Positions 1 to 8,003 of a stretch of DNA of 41,339 nt are shown one piece after another (the first letter of the stretch is position 1; every line of letters begins with the position of its first letter). Below the pieces are notes generated by a model, which saw nothing but the letters and a program-made list of their open reading frames with translations, was not told where the DNA came from and made no database searches. Origin of the DNA: Pseudonocardia kujensis (GTDB lineage: Bacteria; Actinomycetota; Actinomycetes; Mycobacteriales; Pseudonocardiaceae); the NCBI RefSeq assembly GCF_021283305.1, contig NZ_JAJSOK010000068.1, forward strand, positions 1-41,339. Reading direction: 5' to 3'. Made by a program: the position numbers and the translations under genes.

Positions 1-340
1 CCACCGGCAGGCCGCGCGCCAGGGCGACCGCCTTTCCCAGGCCGATCGCCGATCCGCCGCCGACCGCGACGCAGCCGTCGGCCCCCAGCCGAACGGCCTG
101 TTCCCCGGCCCGCTCGGCCACCTCGACCGGCACGTGCATCCGGGCCTGGGCGAACACCCCGGCGGCGAGCCCACCCAGGCCCTCGGCGACCCGGTGGCCG
201 GTGTCGTCCTGCTCGGGCGAGCAGAGCACGAGCAGCCGGCGCAGCCCGAGCCTGCCGAGCTCGTCGCCGAGGCCTGCCAGCGCGCCGGGGCCGAGCACCA
301 CCCGCATCGGCAGGGCCTGGTAGGTGAACGCGAGAACCAT
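1..340 (-). CDS. maleylacetate reductase, N-terminal part (cut by window edge)
   Basis: Iron-type alcohol dehydrogenase family; maleylacetate reductases reduce maleylacetate to 3-oxoadipate with NAD(P)H, the last step before the beta-ketoadipate route. The visible 113 residues begin MVLAFTYQALPMRVVLGPG and contain GGGSAIGLGKA (about residues 96-106), the nucleotide-binding signature typical of this subfamily. The C-terminal half with the metal or catalytic histidines lies left of the window. The ATG at 338-340 is the natural start. It follows the ring-cleavage dioxygenase by 97 bp on the same strand, so it is probably the fourth gene of the P450 operon. The pairing with a hydroquinone-type dioxygenase supports maleylacetate rather than a simple alcohol as substrate. 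Confidence 0.85.
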   Translation of the reverse strand, partial: MVLAFTYQALPMRVVLGPGALAGLGDELGRLGLRRLLVLCSPEQDDTGHRVAEGLGGLAAGVFAQARMHVPVEVAERAGEQAVRLGADGCVAVGGGSAIGLGKAVALARGLPV

Positions 341-437
341 GGGGAGTCCGATCTGTCGGGCCGCCGGCCGCCGGGCGGCCGGTGTGCCGTCCGGGCGGGA
401 ACGCGCGGCTCCCGCCCGGACGCCGGTGCTGGCTCGG

Positions 438-1397
438 TCAGTTGTCGACCGTGATGGGCTCGAGCTGAGCCATGATCTCGCTGCGTTTGTCCTCGAACTG
501 CGGCGGCAGCATGAAGTGGCGGCCGAGCTCCTCGGGCGACTCGTCGCAGTCCCAGCCGCCCTCGGCATGGGTGACGGCGAGCTCGAACAGGGCGCCGCCG
601 GGCATCCGGCAGTAGACCGACTTGAAGTAGGTGCGGTCCTTGAGCTCGGAGATGTCGGTGTAGCCCGCGCCCTCGATCTCGAACTTGACCTGCTGCTGGT
701 TCTCCAGGCTGCCCAGGTTCCACGCGAAGTGGTGGTAGGTGCCCGCGCCGTAGGACCAGGTGCCCTGGTCGTCACGGCGGTTGCCGATGACCTCGACGTG
801 ATTGCCGAACTTGTCGTTGCCGATCTGGAAGGCCGCCCGGTCGCCGTCCTCGACGATCCCGCCCTGGGCGAAGAAGACCTGCTCGGCGAACTCGACGGTG
901 CGCTCCGGGGTGTGCGCGTGGATGGCGGTGCCGTGGATGCCGTGCACGCCGAACTCCTGGGGCACCCCGTTGCCCGCGTACGGCAGACGTGGGTCGCCGG
1001 TGTTGCCCACCAGTGCGTACTCGATGCCGCAGGGGTGCTCGAAGGTGAGCCGGCGACGGCCGAACACCTCCGCGTTCGCGACCGGCACCTGGTGCTCGGT
1101 CAGCCGCTTGTACCAGAAGTCCAGCGACTCCTCGGGCACCGAGAGCAGCACCTCGCGTGCCTGGTTGGTGCCCCGCTTGCCGGAGATTCCGTGCTGTGCC
1201 CAGGGGAAGGTGGTCACCACGCTCGACGGGTCGCCGTCGGCGTTGGAGTAGTACAGGTGGTAGACGGGCGTCGAGCCGTCGTAGAGCACGGTCTTCTTGA
1301 TGAATCGCATGCCGAGGACCTGGGTGTGGAAGTCCACGTCCTCCTGAGCGTGCCCCACCGACAGGGTCACGTGGTGGGAGCCCTGGATGTAGGTCAT
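438..1397 (-). CDS. PcpA/LinE-like hydroquinone ring-cleavage dioxygenase (VOC fold)
   Basis: 319 residues, the usual length for the two-module vicinal-oxygen-chelate dioxygenases that cleave (chloro)hydroquinones, such as PcpA and LinE. These are Fe(II) enzymes that open a 1,4-diol ring next to one hydroxyl. Candidate iron ligands are His9 (in GSHHVTL), His222/223 (in TYHHFAW) and Glu272 (in ALFELA), with spacing very close to the 2-His-1-Glu triad known for PcpA. Two repeated VOC modules cover about 5-130 and 150-290. The ATG is preceded by AGAGAGG at a suitable distance. It sits 68 bp downstream of the reductase gene and 97 bp upstream of maleylacetate reductase, which fits a hydroquinone to maleylacetate to 3-oxoadipate route. 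The exact ring substituents cannot be read from sequence. Confidence 0.85.
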   Translation of the reverse strand: MTYIQGSHHVTLSVGHAQEDVDFHTQVLGMRFIKKTVLYDGSTPVYHLYYSNADGDPSSVVTTFPWAQHGISGKRGTNQAREVLLSVPEESLDFWYKRLTEHQVPVANAEVFGRRRLTFEHPCGIEYALVGNTGDPRLPYAGNGVPQEFGVHGIHGTAIHAHTPERTVEFAEQVFFAQGGIVEDGDRAAFQIGNDKFGNHVEVIGNRRDDQGTWSYGAGTYHHFAWNLGSLENQQQVKFEIEGAGYTDISELKDRTYFKSVYCRMPGGALFELAVTHAEGGWDCDESPEELGRHFMLPPQFEDKRSEIMAQLEPITVDN

Positions 1398-1465
1398 CTG
1401 GTGTTCCTCTCTGGTTGCGCCGGGCGTCGGGTGGCACCCGGGTGGTGCAGAACGGACTGAGCAGG

Positions 1466-2425
1466 TCAGAGGTCGAGGACGAGCCGTGGACAGGCCGCTC
1501 GCGAGACGCAGATGAACATCGACTCGGCGGTGGCCTGCTCGGCCGGGGTGAACAGGCTGTCACGGTGGTCGACCTGCCCGTCCAGCACCGGCGTCTCGCA
1601 GGTGCCGCAGGTGCCCTCGGTACATGAGTACGGGACGTCGATCCCGGCCTCTGCGACGACCTCGAGGATCGACCGGTCGGTCGGCACGGGCAAGGTGAGG
1701 CCGCTGCGGGCCAGCACCACCTCGAACCCCTCGTCCCGCAACGGCTCGCCCTGCTCCCTCGCGGAGAAGCGTTCGAGGTGCAGGGCTCCGGTCGGCCATG
1801 CGGCGCACCGGGCCTCCACGGCCGCGAGCAGCGGTTCGGGCCCGCAGCAGTAGACCAGGGTGAACGGGGCGGGCTCGCCGAGGATCGCCTCGAGGTCGAG
1901 CAGCCCCACCTCGTCCTGGGGGTAGGTCCGGACGCGGGCGCCGTGGGCGCGGTCGAGCTCCTCGACGAAGGCCATCGAGGTCCGTCGGCGGCCGCCGTAG
2001 TGCAGCTCCCATTCGGCGCCCGCGGCCGCGGCCGCGGCGACCATGGGCATGATCGGGGTGATGCCGATGCCCCCCGCGACGAACACGTAGCGGCCCGCGG
2101 GTTCGAGCGCGAAGTGGTTGCGCGGGCCACGGACGTCCACCATGTCGCTCTCGTGCACCTTGTCGTGCACGAACACCGACCCGCCGCGGCCTTCGTCCTC
2201 GCGCAGTACGGCGATGCGCCAGGTCGCGGTGTCGGCGGGGTCGCCGCACAGCGAGTACTGCCGGATCAGGTCGGGCTCGAGGCGGAGGTCGATGTGCGCA
2301 CCGGGTGACCAGGCGGGCAACCGGGCACCCGTCGGGTCGCGCAGCTCGACGACAACGACGCCGTCGGCGACGTCGGCACGTCGGTGCACCTCCAGCCGCA
2401 GGTCGATCTCGGGCGTGCTGGACAC
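1466..2425 (-). CDS. phthalate-dioxygenase-reductase-type FMN/NADH/[2Fe-2S] electron transfer protein
   Basis: 319 residues from a GTG start with GAGGAGG five bases upstream; a longer open frame upstream is only a shadow of the P450 gene. Domain order is that of phthalate dioxygenase reductase and VanB: FMN/beta-barrel with RQYSL (55-59), NADH domain with GGIGITP (118-124) and CCGPEP (193-198), then a C-terminal plant-type ferredoxin with Cys268, Cys273, Cys276 and Cys306. It takes hydride from NADH and passes single electrons to a terminal oxygenase. There is no Rieske oxygenase nearby, and the gene lies 53 bp downstream of a P450, so its partner is most likely that P450. This would be a split version of the fused CYP116B/P450RhF arrangement (inference). 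Confidence 0.88.
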   Translation of the reverse strand: MSSTPEIDLRLEVHRRADVADGVVVVELRDPTGARLPAWSPGAHIDLRLEPDLIRQYSLCGDPADTATWRIAVLREDEGRGGSVFVHDKVHESDMVDVRGPRNHFALEPAGRYVFVAGGIGITPIMPMVAAAAAAGAEWELHYGGRRRTSMAFVEELDRAHGARVRTYPQDEVGLLDLEAILGEPAPFTLVYCCGPEPLLAAVEARCAAWPTGALHLERFSAREQGEPLRDEGFEVVLARSGLTLPVPTDRSILEVVAEAGIDVPYSCTEGTCGTCETPVLDGQVDHRDSLFTPAEQATAESMFICVSRAACPRLVLDL

Positions 2426-2478
2426 GGCGTCCTCCTCGCGGATCGTCGGGACGGGGTGGTGGGCGGGCTCGGTGCCAC

Positions 2479-3723
2479 TCAGCCCCAGGTGGCCTGCAGG
2501 CTCATCAGTGAGACGTTGGTCAGCGCGGGCGCGTAGCGCAGCCGCTGCTCGGTGACCGTCACCCGCTTGAGCCTGCGCAGCACTGCCTCGATCGCGATGC
2601 GGCACTCCAGACGCGCCAGCACCGCGCCGAGGCAACGGTGTTCCCCGCGGCCGAAGCCGACGTGGGAGTCGATGTTCTCCCGCTCCAGATCCATCCGTAG
2701 CGGTTCGGGGAACTGCCGATCGTCGGTGTTCGCCGACCCCCACAGCACATGGATCAGCTCGCCCTCGCCGATGTCGGCCCCCCCGAGCGAGACGTCCCGG
2801 GTCGCCCGGCGGAACAGACCCTTGCTCGGGCTGTGCCTGCGGACGGTCTCCTCGACCACCCGGGGAACCAGCTCGGGATCGGCGGCGACGGAGTCCCACA
2901 GCTGGGGGTCCCGGCTGAGGTAGTAGACCGCGTGCGCGATCGCGTTGGCCGCGGTGTCGTTCCCGGCGACCAACTGCTCGAGCACCATGCCCTTGATGGC
3001 GTCGTCGGACAGGCGCTCGCCGTCGATCGAGGCGTGGGTGAGGGCACTGATGACGCCCGCGTCCGGGGTCTCGCGCTTCGCGGCGATCACCTCGCCGAGG
3101 TGCTCGCGGAACCGGACGACCCGCTCGAACCGCTCGACCTGGTCTGCGGTGAACGCCGCGTCGTCGGTCGCCTCGGCGTTGCCGGGAGTGAGGATGACCA
3201 GCGCGTCCTCGGTGACCTGCTGAACCACGGCGGCGTCCTCGGGCGGCAGGCCGAGCGCCTTGGTGATCGTCCTGATGGTGAACGGGTAGGCGAACTCGTT
3301 CATCAGGTCGCCCGCGCCGCGGGCGACCAGCGGATCGAGCAGTTCCTCGGCCAGCTGCTCCATCGCCGGCCGCATGACGTTGACTCGGCTCGGGATGAAG
3401 GCGCGCTGGGCCAGGACCTTGGCCTTCTTGTGGTTGTCGCCGTCTCGATTGATCAGGGCGGCGTTGCTCCAGACCCCGTCCGGGAAGGCCTCGCGGTACT
3501 GCGCCGGGACTCGGCGTCCGCCGAGGGTTCCACCGTTGGCGAACGTGGTCGGGTCCTCGAGGATCCGGACGACGTCCGCGTACCGGGTCACTGTCCACAC
3601 CCCGATCTCCGGCGCATAGAAGACGGGGCACTGCTCACGAGCCGCCTGCCAAGTGGGGAAGGGGTCGGCGAGCTGCTCCTCGCTCAGGGGGGCGTAACCG
3701 TCAAGGTGCGGGCACCGCGTCAT
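2479..3723 (-). CDS. cytochrome P450 (first gene of hydroquinone-pathway operon)
   Basis: 414 residues from ATG at 3721-3723 with GGAGGAG seven bases upstream; an open frame runs further upstream but lacks family similarity. Signature elements are all present: I-helix AGNDT (253-257), the ExxR pair in EETVRR (291-296) and the heme loop FGRGEHRCLG with axial Cys364. It is soluble, with no membrane anchor, as expected for a bacterial class I-type enzyme. Its place ahead of a reductase, a hydroquinone-type dioxygenase and maleylacetate reductase suggests that it makes the 1,4-dihydroxylated ring, either by hydroxylating a phenol or by O-dealkylating a 4-alkoxyphenol (inference). I cannot assign a CYP family. 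Confidence 0.9.
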   Translation of the reverse strand: MTRCPHLDGYAPLSEEQLADPFPTWQAAREQCPVFYAPEIGVWTVTRYADVVRILEDPTTFANGGTLGGRRVPAQYREAFPDGVWSNAALINRDGDNHKKAKVLAQRAFIPSRVNVMRPAMEQLAEELLDPLVARGAGDLMNEFAYPFTIRTITKALGLPPEDAAVVQQVTEDALVILTPGNAEATDDAAFTADQVERFERVVRFREHLGEVIAAKRETPDAGVISALTHASIDGERLSDDAIKGMVLEQLVAGNDTAANAIAHAVYYLSRDPQLWDSVAADPELVPRVVEETVRRHSPSKGLFRRATRDVSLGGADIGEGELIHVLWGSANTDDRQFPEPLRMDLERENIDSHVGFGRGEHRCLGAVLARLECRIAIEAVLRRLKRVTVTEQRLRYAPALTNVSLMSLQATWG

Positions 3724-3944
3724 TGCTGGCTCCTCCAGAGTCGGCCTCGTCGCTTCGGACACCGTGGCGGGCCCTCCGGCTCCGGTCGAGGGCGGCAGCA
3801 GCTTCCGGTCACGGACGGACAAGTGGCGCCCTCGCGGTGCACCGACGGTCAAGATCACGAGGTCGGCCAGCCTGGACACTCGGTGCGGGGTGGCATACCG
3901 TCCAGCGCGCCTGACGATGCTGTCGCCGACGCCTGGAGCGGCCC

Positions 3945-4946
3945 ATGACCCTCGCCTTCCACCTCCGCGAGGTACCGGTCGAGGGTCGGCTCGACGCGTG
4001 GCGGCGGGCCGCGTCCCGGCTCATCCATCCCATGATCGTGCGCGCCGAGGCGGCGCCCGAACGCGGCTCGGTGATCCGGCGCCTCGACGCGGGGCTGCAC
4101 ACCATCCGCGTGTCCGGGGTCCGGTCCACCGTGGAGCGGCCCGCGGCGCTGATCCGGCCGGATGATCCGGCCTTCGTCCAGCTCACTGTCGTGCTCAGTG
4201 GCGGTCTCGTGGCCGAACAGGACGGCGAGGGTGGCCAGGCGGGAGCCGGGGACCTGCTCTGGTACTCCTCGACGCGTCCCTATCGACTCACCGCCACCGA
4301 CGAGTTCGAGCTGGTGCACTTCCTCGTGCCACAGCGGTGCACCGCGCTGGTTCGTGAGCATCTCTGCCCCACCCCGGCCACCCCGTTGGCCCGGCACACG
4401 CCCGCGTGGCAGCTGCTCGTTCCCTTCCTGCGCGGGATCGCCGACTGGCGCGCGGGCGACCAGCAGACCTATCGCGACGGCGCGCTGGAGTCGGCCCTCG
4501 TGCACCTCGTCGGCTCGCTGCCCCGGCGCATGAGCGGGTCCGTCGCGCGGGTGGGGGCGGACCCGTTCGACGCCGCGACCGACTACATCGGTGCGCACCT
4601 AGGTGCGCCCGACCTCACCCCCGCCCAGGTCGCCGGCGCCCTGAACGTCTCGGTCCGCCACCTGCATGCCACCTTCTCCCGGCGGGGGCTGTCGGTCGCG
4701 GCGTACATCCGCAACGAGCGGCTGGAACACGCCGCACGCGACCTCGTCGACCCGGCCTGCGCCCACGTCGCGGTGGCCGAGATCGCCCAGCGCTGGGGCT
4801 TTTCGAGCGCCGCGCACTTCAGCAGGGTGTTCGCGAAGCGGTTCGGCAGGCCGCCCACCGCGCTGCGCCGCGTCACGGCAAGCCGGGCGCCCGGCGAGTC
4901 TTCCCCACAGACGCCCCTGCGGCGCGCCCTCCCGTCTCCACCCTGA
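3945..4946 (+). CDS. AraC-family transcriptional regulator (AraC-binding-like domain + HTH)
   Basis: 333 residues. The N-terminal half (about 20-200) resembles the AraC-binding-like sensor of activators such as NphR, and the C-terminal 100 residues carry the two helix-turn-helix motifs of AraC proteins. The recognition segment is around LTPAQVAGALNVSVRHLH, and the conserved second motif is IAQRWGFSSAAHFSRVFAKR, ending in the usual FGRPPTALR. GGAG lies six bases before the ATG. It is divergent from the P450 operon with a 221-bp shared intergenic region, which makes it the likely effector-responsive activator of that operon. The last roughly 25 residues are low-complexity and may come from read-through into decayed DNA. 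Confidence 0.88.
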   Translation: MTLAFHLREVPVEGRLDAWRRAASRLIHPMIVRAEAAPERGSVIRRLDAGLHTIRVSGVRSTVERPAALIRPDDPAFVQLTVVLSGGLVAEQDGEGGQAGAGDLLWYSSTRPYRLTATDEFELVHFLVPQRCTALVREHLCPTPATPLARHTPAWQLLVPFLRGIADWRAGDQQTYRDGALESALVHLVGSLPRRMSGSVARVGADPFDAATDYIGAHLGAPDLTPAQVAGALNVSVRHLHATFSRRGLSVAAYIRNERLEHAARDLVDPACAHVAVAEIAQRWGFSSAAHFSRVFAKRFGRPPTALRRVTASRAPGESSPQTPLRRALPSPP

Positions 4947-4954
4947 CTTCCTCA

Positions 4955-5096
4955 GCCCTGACCCCGCCTGAGCCGCCAGCCACGGCCGAACCTGCGCTGG
5001 GGACCGGACGTCGAGCTTGCGGAAGAGCCGCTCGACGTGCCCGTCGACGGCCCGCCGGGAGAGCACAAGATGCCGCGGCGCGGAGGAACGGGACAT
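4955..5096 (-). pseudogene. LuxR-type HTH remnant
   Basis: On the minus strand a short open stretch reads LVLSRRAVDGHVERLFRKLD followed by VRSPAQVRPWLA, which matches the recognition helix and C-terminal end of a LuxR/NarL HTH (usual form: isRtVegHv..il.KLgvrsRaqva.wv). No receiver, ATPase or other upstream domain is present and the upstream half of the HTH is missing. The fragment lies tail to tail with the araC gene. It looks like the leftover 3' end of a deleted LuxR regulator. The assignment rests on about 32 residues. Confidence 0.5.
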
Positions 5097-5243
5097 CCGA
5101 AATCTCACACGGTCTCGCCGGGGTCGAGGCCGTGGGCCGGCCAAGGTGGGAGGACTGCGGATCCACCGAGCAGGCCAGCCCTGGTCGGCGAGCCGGGTGA
5201 CCGGGGGCGGCGTATCGCGTGCCTCCGGGCAGCGCTGGCCCCC

Positions 5244-5269
5244 GTCAGTACCGCACGTCAGTACCGCAC
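5244..5269. repeat. 13-bp tandem duplication at the 3' end of the aldo/keto reductase gene
   Basis: The unit gtcagtaccgcac occurs twice head to tail (5244-5256 and 5257-5269). On the minus strand each copy encodes a possible VRY-stop ending, so the first copy met by the ribosome ends the protein and the second is a spare tail. It looks like a recent slippage duplication with little effect on the product. Confidence 0.85.
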
Positions 5270-6340
5270 GTCGCTCTGCAGCAGCGGCGGGTAGACCTCG
5301 GACGCCTCGCCGTCGACCGTGGTGCCGGCGAACTGCAGCATCGCCCGCAGCGGGCCGTGCAGCGGCGCGGGGTAGCCGAGCGTCGGTGCCGACAGCTCGT
5401 CGAGGCGCGTGCGCTGCGCAGCGGTGAGCTCGACGTCGAGCCCGGCAAGATTCTGCTCGAGGTGGCTGATCCGGCGCGCCCCGAGGATCGGCACGACGGT
5501 GCCGGGCCGGGTGCGCAGCCAGGCCAGGGCGACCGCCGCGGAGGTCGTGCCGAGCTCCTCGGCGATCACGGCGACCGCCTCGATCACCTCGTACTCCCGC
5601 TCGTCGGGCCGCCCGACGAAGGCGGTGCGCGCCGAGTCGCCGACCGCGGCGCCGCGGCGGTACTTGCCGGACAGCAACCCGTTGCGCAGCGGGCTCCATG
5701 GCACCAGCGCCAGCCCCTGGTCTCGTGCGAGCGGGGCGATCTCGCCCTCGACGGTCCGGGCGAGCAGCGAGTACTCGACCTGTAGCGCGATCAACGGGGT
5801 CCATCCGGCGAGCAGCGCCCGGGTCTGCGCCTGCGCGGTGACCCAGGCCGGCACGTTGGAGAAGCCGAGGTAGCGGACCTTCCCCGCCCGCACGACGTCG
5901 TCGAGAGTCCGCATCGTCTCCTCGATCGGGGTGTGCCGGTCCCAGTTGTGCAGCCAGTACAGGTCGAGGTGGTCGGTACGCAGCCGGCGCAGGGACTCGT
6001 CGAGCTGGGCGAGGATCGCGGACCGGCCGGCGCCGCCGCCGTTGGGATTGCCGGGGAAGAGGTTGGTGAAGAACTTCGAGGCGACGACGACCCGGTCCCG
6101 CCGCCCGGGCACGGCGGCCAGCCAGTCGCCGAGGATCTTCTCCGAGTGGCCGTTGGTGTAGAAGTTCGCGGTGTCGACGAAGTTGCCGCCCTGGTCGGCG
6201 TAGAGGTCGAGGATCTTCTCCGACTCCTCGACGCTGCACCCGGCGCCGCCGGGGTCCTCGCCGAAGGTCATGGCGCCGAGCGCGAACGGGCTGACCCGCA
6301 GCCCGGAACGGCCGAGGGTGACGTAGTGGTCGAGCGGCAC
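5258..6340 (-). CDS. aldo/keto reductase
   Basis: 360 residues; NADPH-dependent carbonyl reductase of the AKR superfamily (TIM barrel). The catalytic tetrad is visible as Asp56 (in VDTANFYTNG), Tyr61, Lys89 (in VVASKFF) and His131 (in LYWLHNWD). The start is a GTG at 6338-6340 with GGAGG six bases upstream; the much longer open frame upstream overlaps the divergent regulator and has no family similarity. It is transcribed away from an AraC-type regulator 153 bp off, a common pairing for inducible aldo/keto reductases. Substrate unknown; homologues reduce aldehydes or ketones or act in sugar or aromatic side-chain metabolism. Confidence 0.88.
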   Translation of the reverse strand: MPLDHYVTLGRSGLRVSPFALGAMTFGEDPGGAGCSVEESEKILDLYADQGGNFVDTANFYTNGHSEKILGDWLAAVPGRRDRVVVASKFFTNLFPGNPNGGGAGRSAILAQLDESLRRLRTDHLDLYWLHNWDRHTPIEETMRTLDDVVRAGKVRYLGFSNVPAWVTAQAQTRALLAGWTPLIALQVEYSLLARTVEGEIAPLARDQGLALVPWSPLRNGLLSGKYRRGAAVGDSARTAFVGRPDEREYEVIEAVAVIAEELGTTSAAVALAWLRTRPGTVVPILGARRISHLEQNLAGLDVELTAAQRTRLDELSAPTLGYPAPLHGPLRAMLQFAGTTVDGEASEVYPPLLQSDVRY

Positions 6341-6493
6341 GGAGGCCTCCGGAGGTCGTCGGGACGATGCCCTCCCAGGGAAGCCGCCCCGACCGTCGTC
6401 GCGGTAGACCGATCCCGCCCACCTCGTGCACGATCCGCTCGATCGCGGCCGGATCGGGTTGCCGCCGCACGGTCCAGGTGATTGCGTGTCGGC

Positions 6494-7423
6494 ATGCGGC
6501 ACACGGCCCCGGAGCTGGTCACCGAGCTGTGCGCACTCGTCGACGCGCACGCCGGGGCCGGCGTCACGACCGCGATCGAGGGCCTGCTGCTGGGTCGCGC
6601 GGATGGCGGCCCAGAGCCGGACCACAGCCTCACCGAGCCGCTGCTGGTGATCATGGCGCGGGGCGGCAAGCGCCTGCTGCTCGGCGAGCGCGTGCACGAG
6701 TACCGGGCCGGTGAGATCCTGCTCGTCACCGCCACCCTCGCCGTAACCGGGCACTTCGTCGACGCCACACCCGAGCGGCCGGCGCTGGCCCTGGCGCTCG
6801 TGCTACGCCCGTCGCTGATCGCGGCGCTGTCGCTGCAGGCCCCGGCCCCGTCCCGGGCACGGCAGCACACCCCGCAGCCGGCCGTCGCGACCGGGCCGGC
6901 CAGCGTCGACCTGCTCGACGCCGCGGTCCGGATGCTGCGCCTGCTCGACCACCCCGCCGACGCGCCGGTCCTCGCACCGCTGATCGAACGCGAGATCCTC
7001 TGGCGGGTGCTGACCGGCCCACACGGCGCAGTGCTCCGCGAGATCGGGCAGGCCCGCAGCAACCTCTGGCACGTCGGCCGCGCGATCGCGTGGCTGCGCG
7101 AGAACTACGCCGAGCCGGTGCGGATCGAGGACCTCGCCGCTCGGGCCGGGATGAGCCCGTCGACCTTCCACCGGCACTTCCGCGCGATCACCGCGCTGAG
7201 CCCGATCCAGTTCCAGAAACGCATCCGGCTGCAGGAGGCCCGCTCACTGCTGGTCGCCCGGCCCGACGACGTCGCCGGCGTCGGGCACCTCGTCGGCTAC
7301 GACAGCCCCTCGCAGTTCAGCCGGGAGTACCGCCGCTTGTTCGGCATGCCGCCGGGCCAGGACGCCGCACGTCTACGGGCAACGACACCGCGCGAGCGCG
7401 AGATCCGGCGACCGCTGCCCTGA
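6494..7423 (+). CDS. AraC-family transcriptional regulator (AraC_N type)
   Basis: 309 residues from the ATG at 6494; an in-frame TTG at 6482 would add four residues and cannot be excluded, since no strong ribosome binding site decides between them. The N-terminal 170 residues match the AraC_N cupin-like sensor (LLVIMARGGKRLLLGE..YRAGEILLV), and the C-terminal part carries the double HTH with IEDLAARAGMSPSTFHRHFR and the second motif VGYDSPSQFSREYRRLFG. It is divergent from the aldo/keto reductase and most likely controls it (inference from position). The sensor class usually responds to small aldehydes or related compounds, but no ligand can be read here. Confidence 0.87.
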   Translation: MRHTAPELVTELCALVDAHAGAGVTTAIEGLLLGRADGGPEPDHSLTEPLLVIMARGGKRLLLGERVHEYRAGEILLVTATLAVTGHFVDATPERPALALALVLRPSLIAALSLQAPAPSRARQHTPQPAVATGPASVDLLDAAVRMLRLLDHPADAPVLAPLIEREILWRVLTGPHGAVLREIGQARSNLWHVGRAIAWLRENYAEPVRIEDLAARAGMSPSTFHRHFRAITALSPIQFQKRIRLQEARSLLVARPDDVAGVGHLVGYDSPSQFSREYRRLFGMPPGQDAARLRATTPREREIRRPLP

Positions 7424-7619
7424 CCCCGACGTGATCAAGCCGCGTGCCACGAGCCCGAACGCCGAGCCAACTCGCCACGAGGGCCCCAGGCCGCCGTTCC
7501 ATCGCGAGAGCGGCGAGTGCCCGCTGAACCTCTACTCCGGAACGTCCCGCCCCCTCAGCAGCTGACCCTGGGCCGCGTCCTAGGTGAGGTTCCGGCCGGG
7601 TGGCACCGGCGGTGATGTC

Positions 7620-7928
7620 GGTCAGCCGACGGTGCAGCGCAGCGTGATGCGCGCCCGCGAGACCTGCATCCACGCCGTCGGCCGCGGGACGGGGACCACG
7701 TTCGACGACCTCCCCGAGGGCTTCCTGACCGCACTCTTCGCCGACGTCGCCGCCTGGCGGGCGGCGCGTCCGGGGCCCGGCGATCCCCCTCACCACTCCC
7801 CCGACCCGCCACGAGTTCGGGGCCGACCCGCCTCTGACGCGGCTCGACCTCCCCGTCGCCACGGCGGCGGCGTGGCTGACCGGGCGCCGCCCGCGGCCGA
7901 CCTCCCGGTGCTGCGGGGCTGGCTGTAG
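7620..7928 (+). pseudogene. mycothiol-dependent maleylpyruvate isomerase, C-terminal relic with two frameshifts
   Basis: One frame reads MRARETCIHAVGRGTGTTFD and continues DLPEGFLTALFADVAAWRAAR, the start of the C-terminal domain of mycothiol-dependent maleylpyruvate isomerases. The similarity then jumps frame near 7775 to GPAIPLTTPPTRHEFGAD and ATAAAWLTGRRP, and jumps back near 7890 to ADLPVLRGWL-stop, the family's usual ending. Two compensating shifts and the missing N-terminal metal-binding DinB-like domain show that it is dead. The original enzyme would have acted in gentisate-type ring cleavage using mycothiol. The upstream 7424-7620 holds nothing else I recognise. Confidence 0.6.
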
Positions 7929-8003
7929 GCGGTCGGGCATCGCGTCGCCCGTCCGCCACCTCCGGAGCACGCCGGCCACCGGCCTGCACCTGCTCCCCTC
8001 AGC

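Noticed and set aside
324..1460. 378-residue plus-strand frame opposite the ring-cleavage dioxygenase
   Set aside because: Antisense shadow rich in Val, Gly, Leu and Asp without motifs; the minus-strand frame carries the metal triad.
2749..3948. 399-residue open frame on the plus strand opposite the P450
   Set aside because: It is an exact antisense shadow of the P450 gene, with no family motif and GC-driven composition. The minus-strand gene has heme, ExxR and I-helix motifs and a ribosome binding site.
4599..6470. 623-residue minus-strand frame spanning araC and the aldo/keto reductase
   Set aside because: It is out of frame with both supported genes and mostly Arg/Pro/Gly. Only the short LuxR-like segment inside it looks like true protein, and that is listed as a relic.
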